Assembly: GCA_903821685.1 (NCBI GenBank)
Contig: CAIJLW010000060.1
Span: 1 to 64,000 of the forward strand
Direction of reading: 5' to 3'
Source: an uncultured Sphingomonadales bacterium
GTDB lineage: Bacteria; Pseudomonadota; Alphaproteobacteria; Sphingomonadales; Sphingomonadaceae
Length of the DNA stretch: 64,000 nucleotides
Part shown: in pieces, positions 1 to 7,375 of the stretch
Position numbering within the stretch: the first letter of the stretch is position 1
How the letters are laid out: the number at the start of each line of letters is the position of its first letter
Made by a program: the position numbers and the translations under genes
The notes under the pieces: model-generated
Told to the model about the DNA's origin: nothing
Database searches by the model: none
What the model saw: the letters and a program-made list of their open reading frames with translations, nothing else

Positions 1-968
1 ACTTCGCCTTCGACAATCTCTTCGCCTGTATGCGCATGTTCTGCGCCGGGGCGGGCAGGGATGCCATAATTGGTGTCGTAAATGCTGTAGGACAGGCCAA
101 GATTGCCGCCGTCGTCGATAAACGCGATGCCGCCCGCTGCGGTCCATGTCTTTACCGCGCTGTTGGGAATGCGGCCCCGTTGGTCCGCACGTTCTTGGGC
201 TTCTGTGGCTTCTTCAAAATGGCCTTCGCTTGCTTCCTCCGCGGCAAAGTCCAACAGTTCTGTGCGCAAGCTTGGGGCGAATATATAGCCGCCCGTGCGG
301 GTATCGTCGGCATTGCGATAGCTGCCGTCGACATGGACAACGATCCGGTCGGACACAGGCACATCGACGGACGCACCGCCCGAATAATCCCGGGCCGCGC
401 TGCCATAAGCGACCAATGCATCGACATGCACAGGCTCATCGGGAACCGCGCGCGGTATGCGCTTGTCGAGCGCGTTGACGGCGCCGCCAACGGCCTGACC
501 GCCAAAGAGGAGAACCGCAGGCCCGCGCAGCACTTCAATCCGCTCAACCGTCAACGTATCAATCGTGACGGCATGATCGGCCGATGTGTTGGAGGCATCA
601 ATGTTGCCAATACCATCCGTCAGGACAGCGACCCGATTGCCTTGATAACCACGTAAGACAGGCCGCGATGCCCCCGGCGAGAAGCTGGTTGCCGATACGC
701 CTGGCAAGCTTGCCAAAATATCGCCCAGTTGCGCACGTGTTTTTTCGGCGAGGATATCACCCGTCACTGCAGAAGTGCCTGACAGAAGGTCGAGCCGTTC
801 GACATAAGGCGCGGTGACTACAATTTCGTCGGCGCTGTGAAAATCATCGGTCTTTGTGTCTGTCGTTGATGAATCTGGTCTGCTTTGCTGGGCATAAGCG
901 GGTGCGGCCAAAGCCAGAGATAAAGCGGTGAGGCTTGCGGAGAAGGCGCGAACTGGAACAGTTTTCAT
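1..968 (-). CDS. TonB-dependent receptor, ZnuD-like (5' part, runs off the window)
   Basis: Reading the minus strand from ATG at 968 gives an open frame of 322 codons that leaves the window at base 1. It begins with a signal peptide (MKTVPVRAFSASLTALSLAL, then APAYAQQ), a TonB-box-like segment (DEIVVTAP) and a plug domain with PVLRGYQGNRVAVLTDG and ERIEVLRGPAVLLFGG, so it is an outer-membrane active transporter. The last visible part has an acidic stretch (FAAEEASEGHFEEATEAQE) and then YGIPARPGAEHAHTGEE. A His/Glu-rich loop after a YGIP motif is typical of ZnuD-type zinc receptors. A Zur-box-like palindrome lies about 50 bp upstream of the start, which fits zinc. The metal specificity is inferred; the receptor family is clear. 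Confidence 0.85.
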   Translation of the reverse strand, partial: MKTVPVRAFSASLTALSLALAAPAYAQQSRPDSSTTDTKTDDFHSADEIVVTAPYVERLDLLSGTSAVTGDILAEKTRAQLGDILASLPGVSATSFSPGASRPVLRGYQGNRVAVLTDGIGNIDASNTSADHAVTIDTLTVERIEVLRGPAVLLFGGQAVGGAVNALDKRIPRAVPDEPVHVDALVAYGSAARDYSGGASVDVPVSDRIVVHVDGSYRNADDTRTGGYIFAPSLRTELLDFAAEEASEGHFEEATEAQERADQRGRIPNSAVKTWTAAGGIAFIDDGGNLGLSYSIYDTNYGIPARPGAEHAHTGEEIVEGE

Positions 969-1015
969 AAAAAGGCATCATCCAAGGGAGGCAGAAGGAC
1001 ATTGATTAATGGTAA

Positions 1016-1030
1016 TGATATAATATATCA
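1016..1030. promoter_or_regulatory. Candidate Zur operator (15-bp palindrome)
   Basis: TGATATAATATATCA is a perfect odd palindrome (7-1-7) between the divergent receptor and cysteine synthase genes. It matches the gammaproteobacterial Zur core TGTTATAATATAACA, as I remember it, at 13 of 15 positions, and the two differences are symmetrical. It lies 48 bp upstream of the receptor ATG, where a repressor site is expected. A Fur or Mur site is the main alternative. Confidence 0.5.
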
Positions 1031-1150
1031 ACAGATAAATTGAACTTTGGCAGTTTCCTTAGTTTTAAGGCGCCAAATACACTGTCTTTTGGCATGGCAT
1101 CGGCCAGACCGGCTTGCGATTACCCATCAACGCGCGTAGCTGTCTGTGGT

Positions 1151-2143
1151 ATGAACACGATTGCTTCGACACTCGATCTGATTGGAAACACCCCGCTGGT
1201 GCGCCTTAAAGGGCCAAGCGCGGAAGCTGGATGCGATATTTTTGGTAAGTGCGAATATGTGAACCCCGGCGCATCGGTAAAGGACCGCGCTGCGCTCTAC
1301 ATCGTACGCGATGCCGAACGGCAGGGGCTGCTTAAACCGGGCGGCACGATTGTCGAAGGCACGGCTGGCAATACCGGCATTGGCCTCGCGCTGGTCTGCA
1401 ATGCGCTTGGGTATAAGACGATCATCGTCATGCCCGAAACGCAGAGCCAGGAGAAAAAGGACACGCTGCGTGCCTTGGGTGCAGAGCTCGTGCTCGTTCC
1501 TGCCGCGCCATATTCGAACCCCGGCCATTTCGTGCACACTTCACGCCGCTTGGCCGAGGAAACCGAAAACGCGGTATGGGCCAACCAATTCGACAATATC
1601 GCCAACCGCCGCGCACATATTGAAACCACTGCCGAGGAAATTTGGACGCAAATGGGCGGTGCCATTGACGGCTTTATTTGCGCAGCTGGAACAGGCGGAA
1701 CTATCGCTGGGGTAGGGCTTGGACTTAAGGCGAAGGATGAGGCGGTCACTATTGCCTTGGCAGATCCGCACGGCGCGGCGCTGTATAATTATTATGCGTG
1801 CGGTGAATTAAGCTCGGAGGGCAACTCAGTCGCCGAAGGCATTGGGCAGGGCCGGATAACCGCCAATCTCGATGGTGCGCCGATTGATACGCAATTCCGC
1901 ATTTCGGATGAGGAAGGCCTTGTCTGGGTCCGCCGTTTGTTGGCGGAGGAGGGGCTTTGCCTTGGTCTTTCGTCCGGTATCAATGTGGCAGGCGCGATCG
2001 CGTTGGGCAAACAATTGGGGCCGGGTAAGCGCATTGTTACCATCTTGTGCGACACGGGTTTCCGGTATCTGTCCACCATCTATAATCCCGCATGGATGCG
2101 CAGTAAAAACCTTCCCATAATGCCTTGGCAAATGGATAGCTAA
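1151..2143 (+). CDS. Cysteine synthase family protein (O-acetylserine sulfhydrylase-like)
   Basis: The 330-residue product is a fold-type II PLP enzyme expected to make cysteine from O-acetylserine and sulfide. It shows GNTPLVRLKG at the N-terminus, the PLP-binding lysine in NPGASVKDR (Lys44), the phosphate/substrate loop EGTAGNTG (alanine where CysK usually has serine) and the glycine-rich PLP loop AAGTGGT. The frame is open further upstream to a TTG at 1040, but family homology starts at the ATG at 1151, which I prefer although its Shine-Dalgarno is weak. The gene diverges from a ZnuD-like receptor over a Zur-box-like site, so it could be zinc-regulated. It may be a secondary CysK paralogue rather than the housekeeping copy. 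Confidence 0.85.
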   Translation: MNTIASTLDLIGNTPLVRLKGPSAEAGCDIFGKCEYVNPGASVKDRAALYIVRDAERQGLLKPGGTIVEGTAGNTGIGLALVCNALGYKTIIVMPETQSQEKKDTLRALGAELVLVPAAPYSNPGHFVHTSRRLAEETENAVWANQFDNIANRRAHIETTAEEIWTQMGGAIDGFICAAGTGGTIAGVGLGLKAKDEAVTIALADPHGAALYNYYACGELSSEGNSVAEGIGQGRITANLDGAPIDTQFRISDEEGLVWVRRLLAEEGLCLGLSSGINVAGAIALGKQLGPGKRIVTILCDTGFRYLSTIYNPAWMRSKNLPIMPWQMDS

Positions 2144-2173
2144 AGGCGATATTGGGTTTAGAGGAGGAAGCAG

Positions 2174-2467
2174 ATGGTCCAGCAAAGGCAATCCGCAGTT
2201 CAACGCATTCAGGTTGGTGTCGTCGGCCTTGTCATCGTGCTGCTGTTCGTGACACTGGCCAGCATGGTTCTCGATAGGGTTAGGCCAGCGCCGCAAGCTG
2301 GCGGTATGTCAGGCGCGGCCCCCTTGACCGCGGGCAATGGCTCAACGCCTGCTGAGCCGCTGGCCGAATTGGGCGTGACGCCGGTCGCCAAAGATTCTGC
2401 CGCTGAACAGCCTGCCAATGGGGCTGCGCCAGCGCCGCGACAATCCGCACCCGCGCCGCGGCGGTAA
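2174..2467 (+). CDS. Small single-pass membrane protein, unknown function
   Basis: This 97-residue protein has a short basic cytoplasmic start, one hydrophobic segment at about residues 13-33 (VGVVGLVIVLLFVTLASMVL) and a low-complexity tail rich in alanine, proline and glycine that ends in APAPRR. A good ribosome site (GAGGAGGAAG) precedes the ATG. It ends 3 bp before the next gene, the GldG-like protein, and the two are probably translated together. I do not recognise the family. The layout resembles a small inner-membrane or periplasm-facing accessory protein. Confidence 0.6.
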   Translation: MVQQRQSAVQRIQVGVVGLVIVLLFVTLASMVLDRVRPAPQAGGMSGAAPLTAGNGSTPAEPLAELGVTPVAKDSAAEQPANGAAPAPRQSAPAPRR

Positions 2468-2470
2468 TAG

Positions 2471-3298
2471 GTGACTGATAGATTTGCCCGCTTTGGGGGC
2501 AGAACGCGGCTTTTTGTCGCGCTGCTTGCCGTATCATTAGTCCTGCTGCTGTTTGCAGGGCTTGGCTTCACGCGGTCCGCAGATGATAAGCCAAAGGCGG
2601 TCCTAGCCCTCATGACAACATTGCCGTTGCAGTGGAGTGAGGGCGGTATTGAAGCTGATCTTGCCCAAGATGCCGCGCCGCACCCTGCTTTCGCACGCCT
2701 TACCCAGCGTTACGACATTGACCTCATCGATGACCTGACGACATGGAAACCACGCAACGGGCAACTGCTCCTGCTTGCCCAGCCAAGGGCTTTTGCTCCG
2801 GCGGAGCTCGTGCGCTTGGACAATTGGGTTCGGAGCGGCGGTCGGCTGTTGATACTGGCGGATCCTGCTTTGCAATGGGGCAGCCTTTATCCGTTGGGGG
2901 ACAAGAGGCGCCCGTTGTTTACATCTTTGCTCTCCCCCTTGTTCACACATTGGGGGCTTGAGCTGGTTTTGCCCATTACCGATGACAGCCCCCGTATTAT
3001 CCGCAAGATCGGCGCTTTCAATATCCGCACGGTAACGCCCGGCGAATGGCTTCCCAAAGGGACAATAAGCCCGCGCTGCAGCATTTCCGCCGAGGGCCTG
3101 TTGGCGGATTGCCGGATCGGTAAGGGGCGCGCGGTGTTGGTTGCCGATGCTGACATGCTAGACGCTGCCTTTTGGGAAGCACAGGGGATGCGGATACTCA
3201 CCGGAGGTGACGAGTTCGCCAATTTGGCCTTTGTCGAAGCGCTGTTGATGGCGTTAAAATCCAATAATGCGCTTCGTGGGGATTTTGTGGGAAAATGA
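2471..3298 (+). CDS. GldG/DUF4350-like membrane-anchored protein
   Basis: The 275-residue product starts at GTG, 3 bp after the preceding stop. It has one N-terminal transmembrane segment (about residues 13-32, LFVALLAVSLVLLLFAGLGF) and a soluble periplasmic part. Segments such as LLLLAQPRAFAPAELVRLDNWVRSGG and RLLILADPAL resemble the class-I glutamine-amidotransferase-like fold of GldG-type or DUF4350 proteins, which are auxiliary components of ABC systems. No ABC ATPase or permease lies nearby, so a transport role is not supported here. It lies immediately upstream of the dcw promoter region. Function is unknown and the family call is tentative. Confidence 0.55.
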   Translation: MTDRFARFGGRTRLFVALLAVSLVLLLFAGLGFTRSADDKPKAVLALMTTLPLQWSEGGIEADLAQDAAPHPAFARLTQRYDIDLIDDLTTWKPRNGQLLLLAQPRAFAPAELVRLDNWVRSGGRLLILADPALQWGSLYPLGDKRRPLFTSLLSPLFTHWGLELVLPITDDSPRIIRKIGAFNIRTVTPGEWLPKGTISPRCSISAEGLLADCRIGKGRAVLVADADMLDAAFWEAQGMRILTGGDEFANLAFVEALLMALKSNNALRGDFVGK

Positions 3299-3451
3299 CG
3301 GGCGCAGAAGAATTTTATGCAATTAACTGCTCAAAAACCGCCAATTTAGGCGATTTTGGATGCTTATATTGGGGTGCATTACGCATGGCAATTTGGAGGA
3401 AACTATAAAAACAACGGAATTTCGGCAAATTTCGTCATAAAAATTAAGCAT

Positions 3452-3487
3452 TCCCATAAAATCCCTCTTTTCATCCATAAATTCCCT
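3452..3487 (-). promoter_or_regulatory. Candidate MraZ-box array (four GGGA-like repeats)
   Basis: On the minus strand the region reads AGGGA-N5-TGGAT-N6-AGGGA-N5-TGGGA. MraZ binds direct repeats of TGGGN spaced by 5 bp upstream of its own gene in E. coli, so the helical spacing and the position fit an autoregulatory operator. One repeat is degenerate and one spacer is 6 bp. Confidence 0.45.
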
Positions 3488-3513
3488 TGTTATGACCATG
3501 GCTTCAAGGGGTG

Positions 3514-3525
3514 GATTCCTGATTC
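3514..3525 (+). promoter_or_regulatory. Paired GANTC (CcrM methylation) sites
   Basis: GATTC occurs at 3514-3518 and again at 3521-3525, about 85 bp before the preferred mraZ start. In Alphaproteobacteria CcrM methylates GANTC, and GcrA uses methylated sites in promoters of division genes. Two sites within 12 bp in the dcw promoter are consistent with cell-cycle control. Confidence 0.4.
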
Positions 3526-3546
3526 TATCGGTCGTTACGGCGTCCG

Positions 3547-3567
3547 CATGACGCGTGTTTCGTCATG
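3547..3567. repeat. Inverted repeat 7-7-7 in the mraZ leader
   Basis: CATGACG and CGTCATG form a perfect 7-bp inverted repeat separated by 7 bp, about 40 bp upstream of the preferred mraZ start. It could be a protein-binding site or a small hairpin in the leader RNA. There is no T-run, so it does not look like a terminator. Confidence 0.35.
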
Positions 3568-3607
3568 ATTGGTAATTTCCACCCTTTATTGGGGGGTGGT
3601 TCAGGCA

Positions 3608-4096
3608 GTGTCAGCGTTGGTCGTCTATGCAGGTTCGGGGGTGTCGAGTGTCGACGCCAAGGGCCGTACGACCATTCCCGCCGAGCTGCGTGACAGCGTC
3701 CAGCAGTCGAGCGGCAGCAACAATGTCTGTATTTCCCGCCATTCCAGCTTACCTTGCCTGATTGGCTTTGGTGGGTCCGAGCGTCTTAAGCTGCGTGCCG
3801 ACATTGAGGCGCAATGGCAAAGCGCAGTTAACCGCGGTACCGAATTTGACCGCGAAATGGCTGGCGTTTCGGCTTCTTCGATTTTTGAAACTGCTTTTGA
3901 GGCAAGTGGCCGCTTCGTGCTCTCGCCTATGCTTAAGCATTTCGGTCGCATTAACGACCGCGCTTTCTTCTTTGGCGCGACAACGCACTTCATGCTGTGG
4001 AACCCTGATGTCTTCCTTAAGGAAGCGCCTGCAGCGTTTAACCCCATTAAGGACGAGCTGAATTACTGGCTGTCCCAGGCAAAGCGCGACAAATGA
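3608..4096 (+). CDS. mraZ: MraZ, transcriptional regulator of the dcw cluster
   Basis: MraZ is a ring-forming DNA-binding protein with two AbrB-like half-domains that usually represses its own operon. The first signature is [14 protein letters not shown] near residues 15-28. The second is [16 protein letters not shown] in the C-terminal half, where glutamate replaces the usual aspartate of DxxxR. The start is uncertain: the frame is open to a TTG at 3569, but I chose the GTG at 3608, which has a GGGGGGTGG stretch upstream and gives 162 residues, close to family size. It overlaps rsmH by ATGA. Confidence 0.85.
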   Translation: MSALVVYAGSGVSSVDAKGRTTIPAELRDSVQQSSGSNNVCISRHSSLPCLIGFGGSERLKLRADIEAQWQSAVNRGTEFDREMAGVSASSIFETAFEASGRFVLSPMLKHFGRINDRAFFFGATTHFMLWNPDVFLKEAPAAFNPIKDELNYWLSQAKRDK

Positions 4097-5049
4097 GCGC
4101 GCTCGCCCCACATATTCCAGTTTTACTGGATGAAGTGATTCACGCACTGCCCATCACCCCGGGCGCTGAGATCGTGGATGGTACCTTTGGTGCGGGTGGA
4201 TACAGCCAAGCGATACTGGCTGGCGGTGCGCGCGTTTACGCGTTCGACCGCGATCCCGATGCACTTAAAGAAGGTGCGGACCTTGCAGGCCGGAGTGAAG
4301 GTGCTTTGCGTCTTTACTCGGCCTGTTTTTCTAACATGGACGATGTCCTGATGGCTGATGGTGTCATGTCGGTCGATGGCGTCGTGCTCGACATTGGCGT
4401 TTCGTCGATGCAACTTGATCGCGCAGAGCGCGGCTTTTCCTTCCAGAAGGACGGTCCGCTCGATATGCGCATGGGTCAGGACGGCATGTCGGCTGCCGAC
4501 TTCGTCAACGAAGCTGAAGAATCTGACATTGCCGACATCATCTTTCGGTATGGCGAAGAGCACCGTTCACGCCGCATCGCGCGTTCGATTGTGGCTGCGC
4601 GTCCCATCACGACAACTGCGCAGCTCGCTGCAATCGTCCGCAAGGCCGTTGGCCATAAGCCCGGCGCGCCGAAAGACCCCGCAACTCGCGCGTTTCAAGC
4701 CATCCGCATTCATGTGAACCGCGAACTGGACGAGTTGACCGACGGGCTGGAAGCTGCAGAGCGCATGTTGAAGCCCGGTGGTCGTCTAGCTGTCGTTACC
4801 TTTCACAGCCTTGAAGATCGCATCGTAAAGCAATTCTTGCGCCGTCGTAGTGGCGCAGAAGCCGCAGGGTCACGGCACGTGCCAATGGTTGGTAATGACG
4901 GTCCTGCGCCCACTTTCGACAAAGCTGATAAAGCGGTCCGGCCATCGGACGCCGAGTTGGCCCGTAATCCACGGTCACGTTCAGCAACATTACGTTCCGC
5001 AACCCGCACACACGCACCCGCATGGGCAATAGGAGGACTGGCAGCATGA
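4093..5049 (+). CDS. rsmH: 16S rRNA (cytosine-1402-N4)-methyltransferase RsmH (MraW)
   Basis: This SAM-dependent enzyme methylates N4 of C1402 in the decoding centre of 16S rRNA. The 318-residue product opens with [10 protein letters not shown], then the SAM motif [10 protein letters not shown]. It continues with [18 protein letters not shown], the inserted [13 protein letters not shown] and the late [12 protein letters not shown], all hallmarks of the family. Its ATG overlaps the mraZ stop and its stop overlaps the ftsL ATG, so translation of the three is likely coupled. This is the standard second gene of the dcw cluster. Confidence 0.97.
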   Translation: MSALAPHIPVLLDEVIHALPITPGAEIVDGTFGAGGYSQAILAGGARVYAFDRDPDALKEGADLAGRSEGALRLYSACFSNMDDVLMADGVMSVDGVVLDIGVSSMQLDRAERGFSFQKDGPLDMRMGQDGMSAADFVNEAEESDIADIIFRYGEEHRSRRIARSIVAARPITTTAQLAAIVRKAVGHKPGAPKDPATRAFQAIRIHVNRELDELTDGLEAAERMLKPGGRLAVVTFHSLEDRIVKQFLRRRSGAEAAGSRHVPMVGNDGPAPTFDKADKAVRPSDAELARNPRSRSATLRSATRTHAPAWAIGGLAA

Positions 5050-5639
5050 GTCTCGCCATGAAAAGACTTCAGAATATCGGCTGGCTGGCTTTGGTGTTCA
5101 TGGTTGCAATCCTGTTATACCCATTGTCGTTGAACGTTGCCGCGATGCACAGCAATCTGGTCGCCGTTGATCGCAACATACTGGAAACAAAGCGTGAAAT
5201 CAGCTTCCTTCAAGCCGAAATCCGTACGCGCGCTAGTCTGCAGCAGCTTGAGGAGTGGAACGAGCTTTTGTACGGTTATCAACCACCAATGGCTAACCAG
5301 TTCGTTAGCGGTGAGGCTGCACTTGCGGAACTGACGGGTGATCTGCAAACGACTAAGCCAGTGATGATGGCTTCGGCCGACATTGACGCTGCGCCAAGCG
5401 CGAACCAAGCCAATCCAGCGCCAACAATCGAGGCCGTTGTTAAAAAATCCACCGAAATTGCCACAGCCGTTGCGGCGCCGATCTTTGCCGAGCCGGTAAA
5501 GCGCGCCGCACCTAAGCCTGCGGCACCGAAGGTTGAGCAGACGCGGACCGAACGACTGGCGCGGATGGACGAAAAGCTTTTGTCCGACGACTTCATGCGG
5601 GATATTTCGGCTAAGGCCGCTAACGAACGCCGCCGGTAA
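5046..5639 (+). CDS. ftsL: FtsL, cell-division protein
   Basis: Identified mainly by position between rsmH and ftsI and by its bitopic layout: a short cytoplasmic start, a transmembrane helix at about residues 9-30 and a coiled-coil stretch (about 35-70). FtsL pairs with FtsB and FtsQ to activate septal wall synthesis. AGGAGG at 5031-5036 fixes the ATG at 5046, which overlaps the rsmH stop. At 197 residues it is much longer than the usual 100-120 because of an Ala/Pro/Lys-rich C-terminal tail with a conserved-looking end ([20 protein letters not shown]). The role of the tail is unknown. Confidence 0.8.
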   Translation: MSLAMKRLQNIGWLALVFMVAILLYPLSLNVAAMHSNLVAVDRNILETKREISFLQAEIRTRASLQQLEEWNELLYGYQPPMANQFVSGEAALAELTGDLQTTKPVMMASADIDAAPSANQANPAPTIEAVVKKSTEIATAVAAPIFAEPVKRAAPKPAAPKVEQTRTERLARMDEKLLSDDFMRDISAKAANERRR

Positions 5640-7375
5640 TGATTCCCCAAATCGCCCGCACGACAACTCGGAAAAGCGGCGTTAACCCTCCGCCTTTTGC
5701 GGCCCATGGTTTCTGGCGGATGCTTATTCTGCTGGTTGCATTTGGCATGTTCGTTGCGTTGCTCATTGGGCGGCTTGCGACTTTGGCCTTATTCGAAAGC
5801 AGCCGCGCTTACGGTGCGACCAGCACAAACTATGTGCCAGATCGCGGTGACATTGTTGATCGTAACGGCATTCCTCTGGCGCGCAGCATTTATGGCTATG
5901 CCATTTGGGTGAAGCCTGCCGACCTGCTTGGCGACCGCAAGCAATTGGCAACACAGTTGGCGGCAATTTTTCCAGATACGCCAGCGGCTGAATTCTATGC
6001 AAAACTGACCGATGACAAGCCCAGTTACTTGCGTAACCGCGCATTGCCGGAGCAAGTCCGCGCGGTTCATGATCTTGGCGAAATCGCCATTGAGTTTCCA
6101 CGCGAAGCCACACGGCTTTATCCGCAACACGACATGGCCGCCCATGTCCTCGGTTTCGTAAACCGTGACGGCAAAGGCGCAATGGGCATGGAGCGGGTAA
6201 TGAACGATTATCTGCGAGATCCAGCCAAGCGTGGGACACCTTTGAACCTCGCCTTGGATGTCCGAGTTCAAGCAGCGTTGGAGAGCGAACTGGCGTCGGG
6301 CATGACCGCTACGGCCGCCAAGGGTGCCGCCGGGGTCGTGTTGGATGTGCAAACGGGCGAAGTGGTTGCCATGGCAACATTGCCTTCGTTCAACCCGAAC
6401 CGGCCGTCCTTTGCGAACATCCCCGATCTTGGCCAAGCGATTACCGACGGTCGCTATCCCATTTCGCGGCAGACGAACAACGTAACGAACCGTGTATATG
6501 AACTCGGCTCTACCTTTAAGCCGCTTACTGTTGCCGCTGCTTTGGACGCGGGAACTGTGCGCGATCTTTCCGTTCAGTATGACGCCACCAAGCCACTTCA
6601 AGTTGGAAAGTTTAAAATACGGGATTCGCACCCATTAAACCGCTGGATCAATACACCAGAGACGCTCATCCACAGTTCTAACATTGTGACAGCGCAAATC
6701 GCTGACCAATTGGGTGCTGTCCGCATGGACGCGATGTTGCGTGCAATGCATTTCAACGCGCGTCCGGATATCGAACTGGCAGAAAAATCTATGCCGCTAT
6801 ATCCCAAGACTTGGGGCCGCCTGACCAATATGACCGTCGGGTTCGGACATGGCATCGCGGTTACGCCAATGCATTTGGCGAGCGCGTATGCCGCGATGGT
6901 CAATGGCGGCATTTATCGTCCGGCCACAATGTTCAAGACGAAAGCCGATGCCAAAATTCCCGGTAAGCGGGTCTTTACCGCGGCAACCAGTGCACGGATG
7001 CGGCAATTGATGCGCATGATCGTCGTGGACGGCACGGGCAGCCAAGCCGATGCACTGGGATACCGCGTTGGCGGCAAGACGGGGTCTGCGGAAAAGCCAG
7101 GCGTTGGCGGCTATAGCCGCAATCTGGTCGTCTCCACCTTTGCCGCTGCATTCCCGATGGATAACCCGCGTTATGTGGTGCTTGCGATGCTCGACGAACC
7201 TCAGGGTACCGAAGCCTCAAGCTTTCAGCGGACCGCCGGTTATACCGCTGCGCCCGTTGTCCGTAAGACAATTACACGCATTGGGCCATTGATGGGAATT
7301 ATACCTGACATGAAACGCGATGTTGATGTATCTGAACTGATGCCTTTATTGTGGAAGGCGAAGGGAGAGCAATAG
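5639..7375 (+). CDS. ftsI: FtsI (PBP3), septal peptidoglycan transpeptidase
   Basis: This class B penicillin-binding protein of 578 residues cross-links septal peptidoglycan on the periplasmic side. It has one N-terminal membrane helix (about residues 27-52), a dimerisation domain with RGDIVDRNGIPLA, then the transpeptidase domain. The active-site triads are visible: STFK (Ser291), SSN in HSSNIVTAQ, and KTGS (Lys480). The ftsL stop and this ATG share bases (TAATG). It partners with FtsW, encoded downstream in the same cluster. Confidence 0.97.
   Translation: MIPQIARTTTRKSGVNPPPFAAHGFWRMLILLVAFGMFVALLIGRLATLALFESSRAYGATSTNYVPDRGDIVDRNGIPLARSIYGYAIWVKPADLLGDRKQLATQLAAIFPDTPAAEFYAKLTDDKPSYLRNRALPEQVRAVHDLGEIAIEFPREATRLYPQHDMAAHVLGFVNRDGKGAMGMERVMNDYLRDPAKRGTPLNLALDVRVQAALESELASGMTATAAKGAAGVVLDVQTGEVVAMATLPSFNPNRPSFANIPDLGQAITDGRYPISRQTNNVTNRVYELGSTFKPLTVAAALDAGTVRDLSVQYDATKPLQVGKFKIRDSHPLNRWINTPETLIHSSNIVTAQIADQLGAVRMDAMLRAMHFNARPDIELAEKSMPLYPKTWGRLTNMTVGFGHGIAVTPMHLASAYAAMVNGGIYRPATMFKTKADAKIPGKRVFTAATSARMRQLMRMIVVDGTGSQADALGYRVGGKTGSAEKPGVGGYSRNLVVSTFAAAFPMDNPRYVVLAMLDEPQGTEASSFQRTAGYTAAPVVRKTITRIGPLMGIIPDMKRDVDVSELMPLLWKAKGEQ

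Larger units (their letters stand above)
3299..3607 (+). promoter_or_regulatory. dcw cluster promoter/leader region
   Basis: This roughly 310-bp gap is clearly AT-rich between about 3310 and 3485, unlike the flanking coding DNA. It holds no credible gene; the open frame at 3356-3568 has no ribosome site and no recognisable product. It must carry the promoter for the long mraZ-to-ftsA run. Within it I see a repeated TCCCN array (3452-3487), two GANTC sites (3514-3525) and a 7-bp inverted repeat (3547-3567), listed separately. Confidence 0.6.

Noticed and set aside
1040-1150. Longer cysteine synthase start at TTG 1040
   Set aside because: The extra 37 residues have no family resemblance and no Shine-Dalgarno supports the TTG; the family sequence starts at ATG 1151.
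3356-3568. 70-codon open frame in the dcw promoter region
   Set aside because: No ribosome site, no recognisable product and AT-rich content; it overlaps the candidate regulatory repeats.
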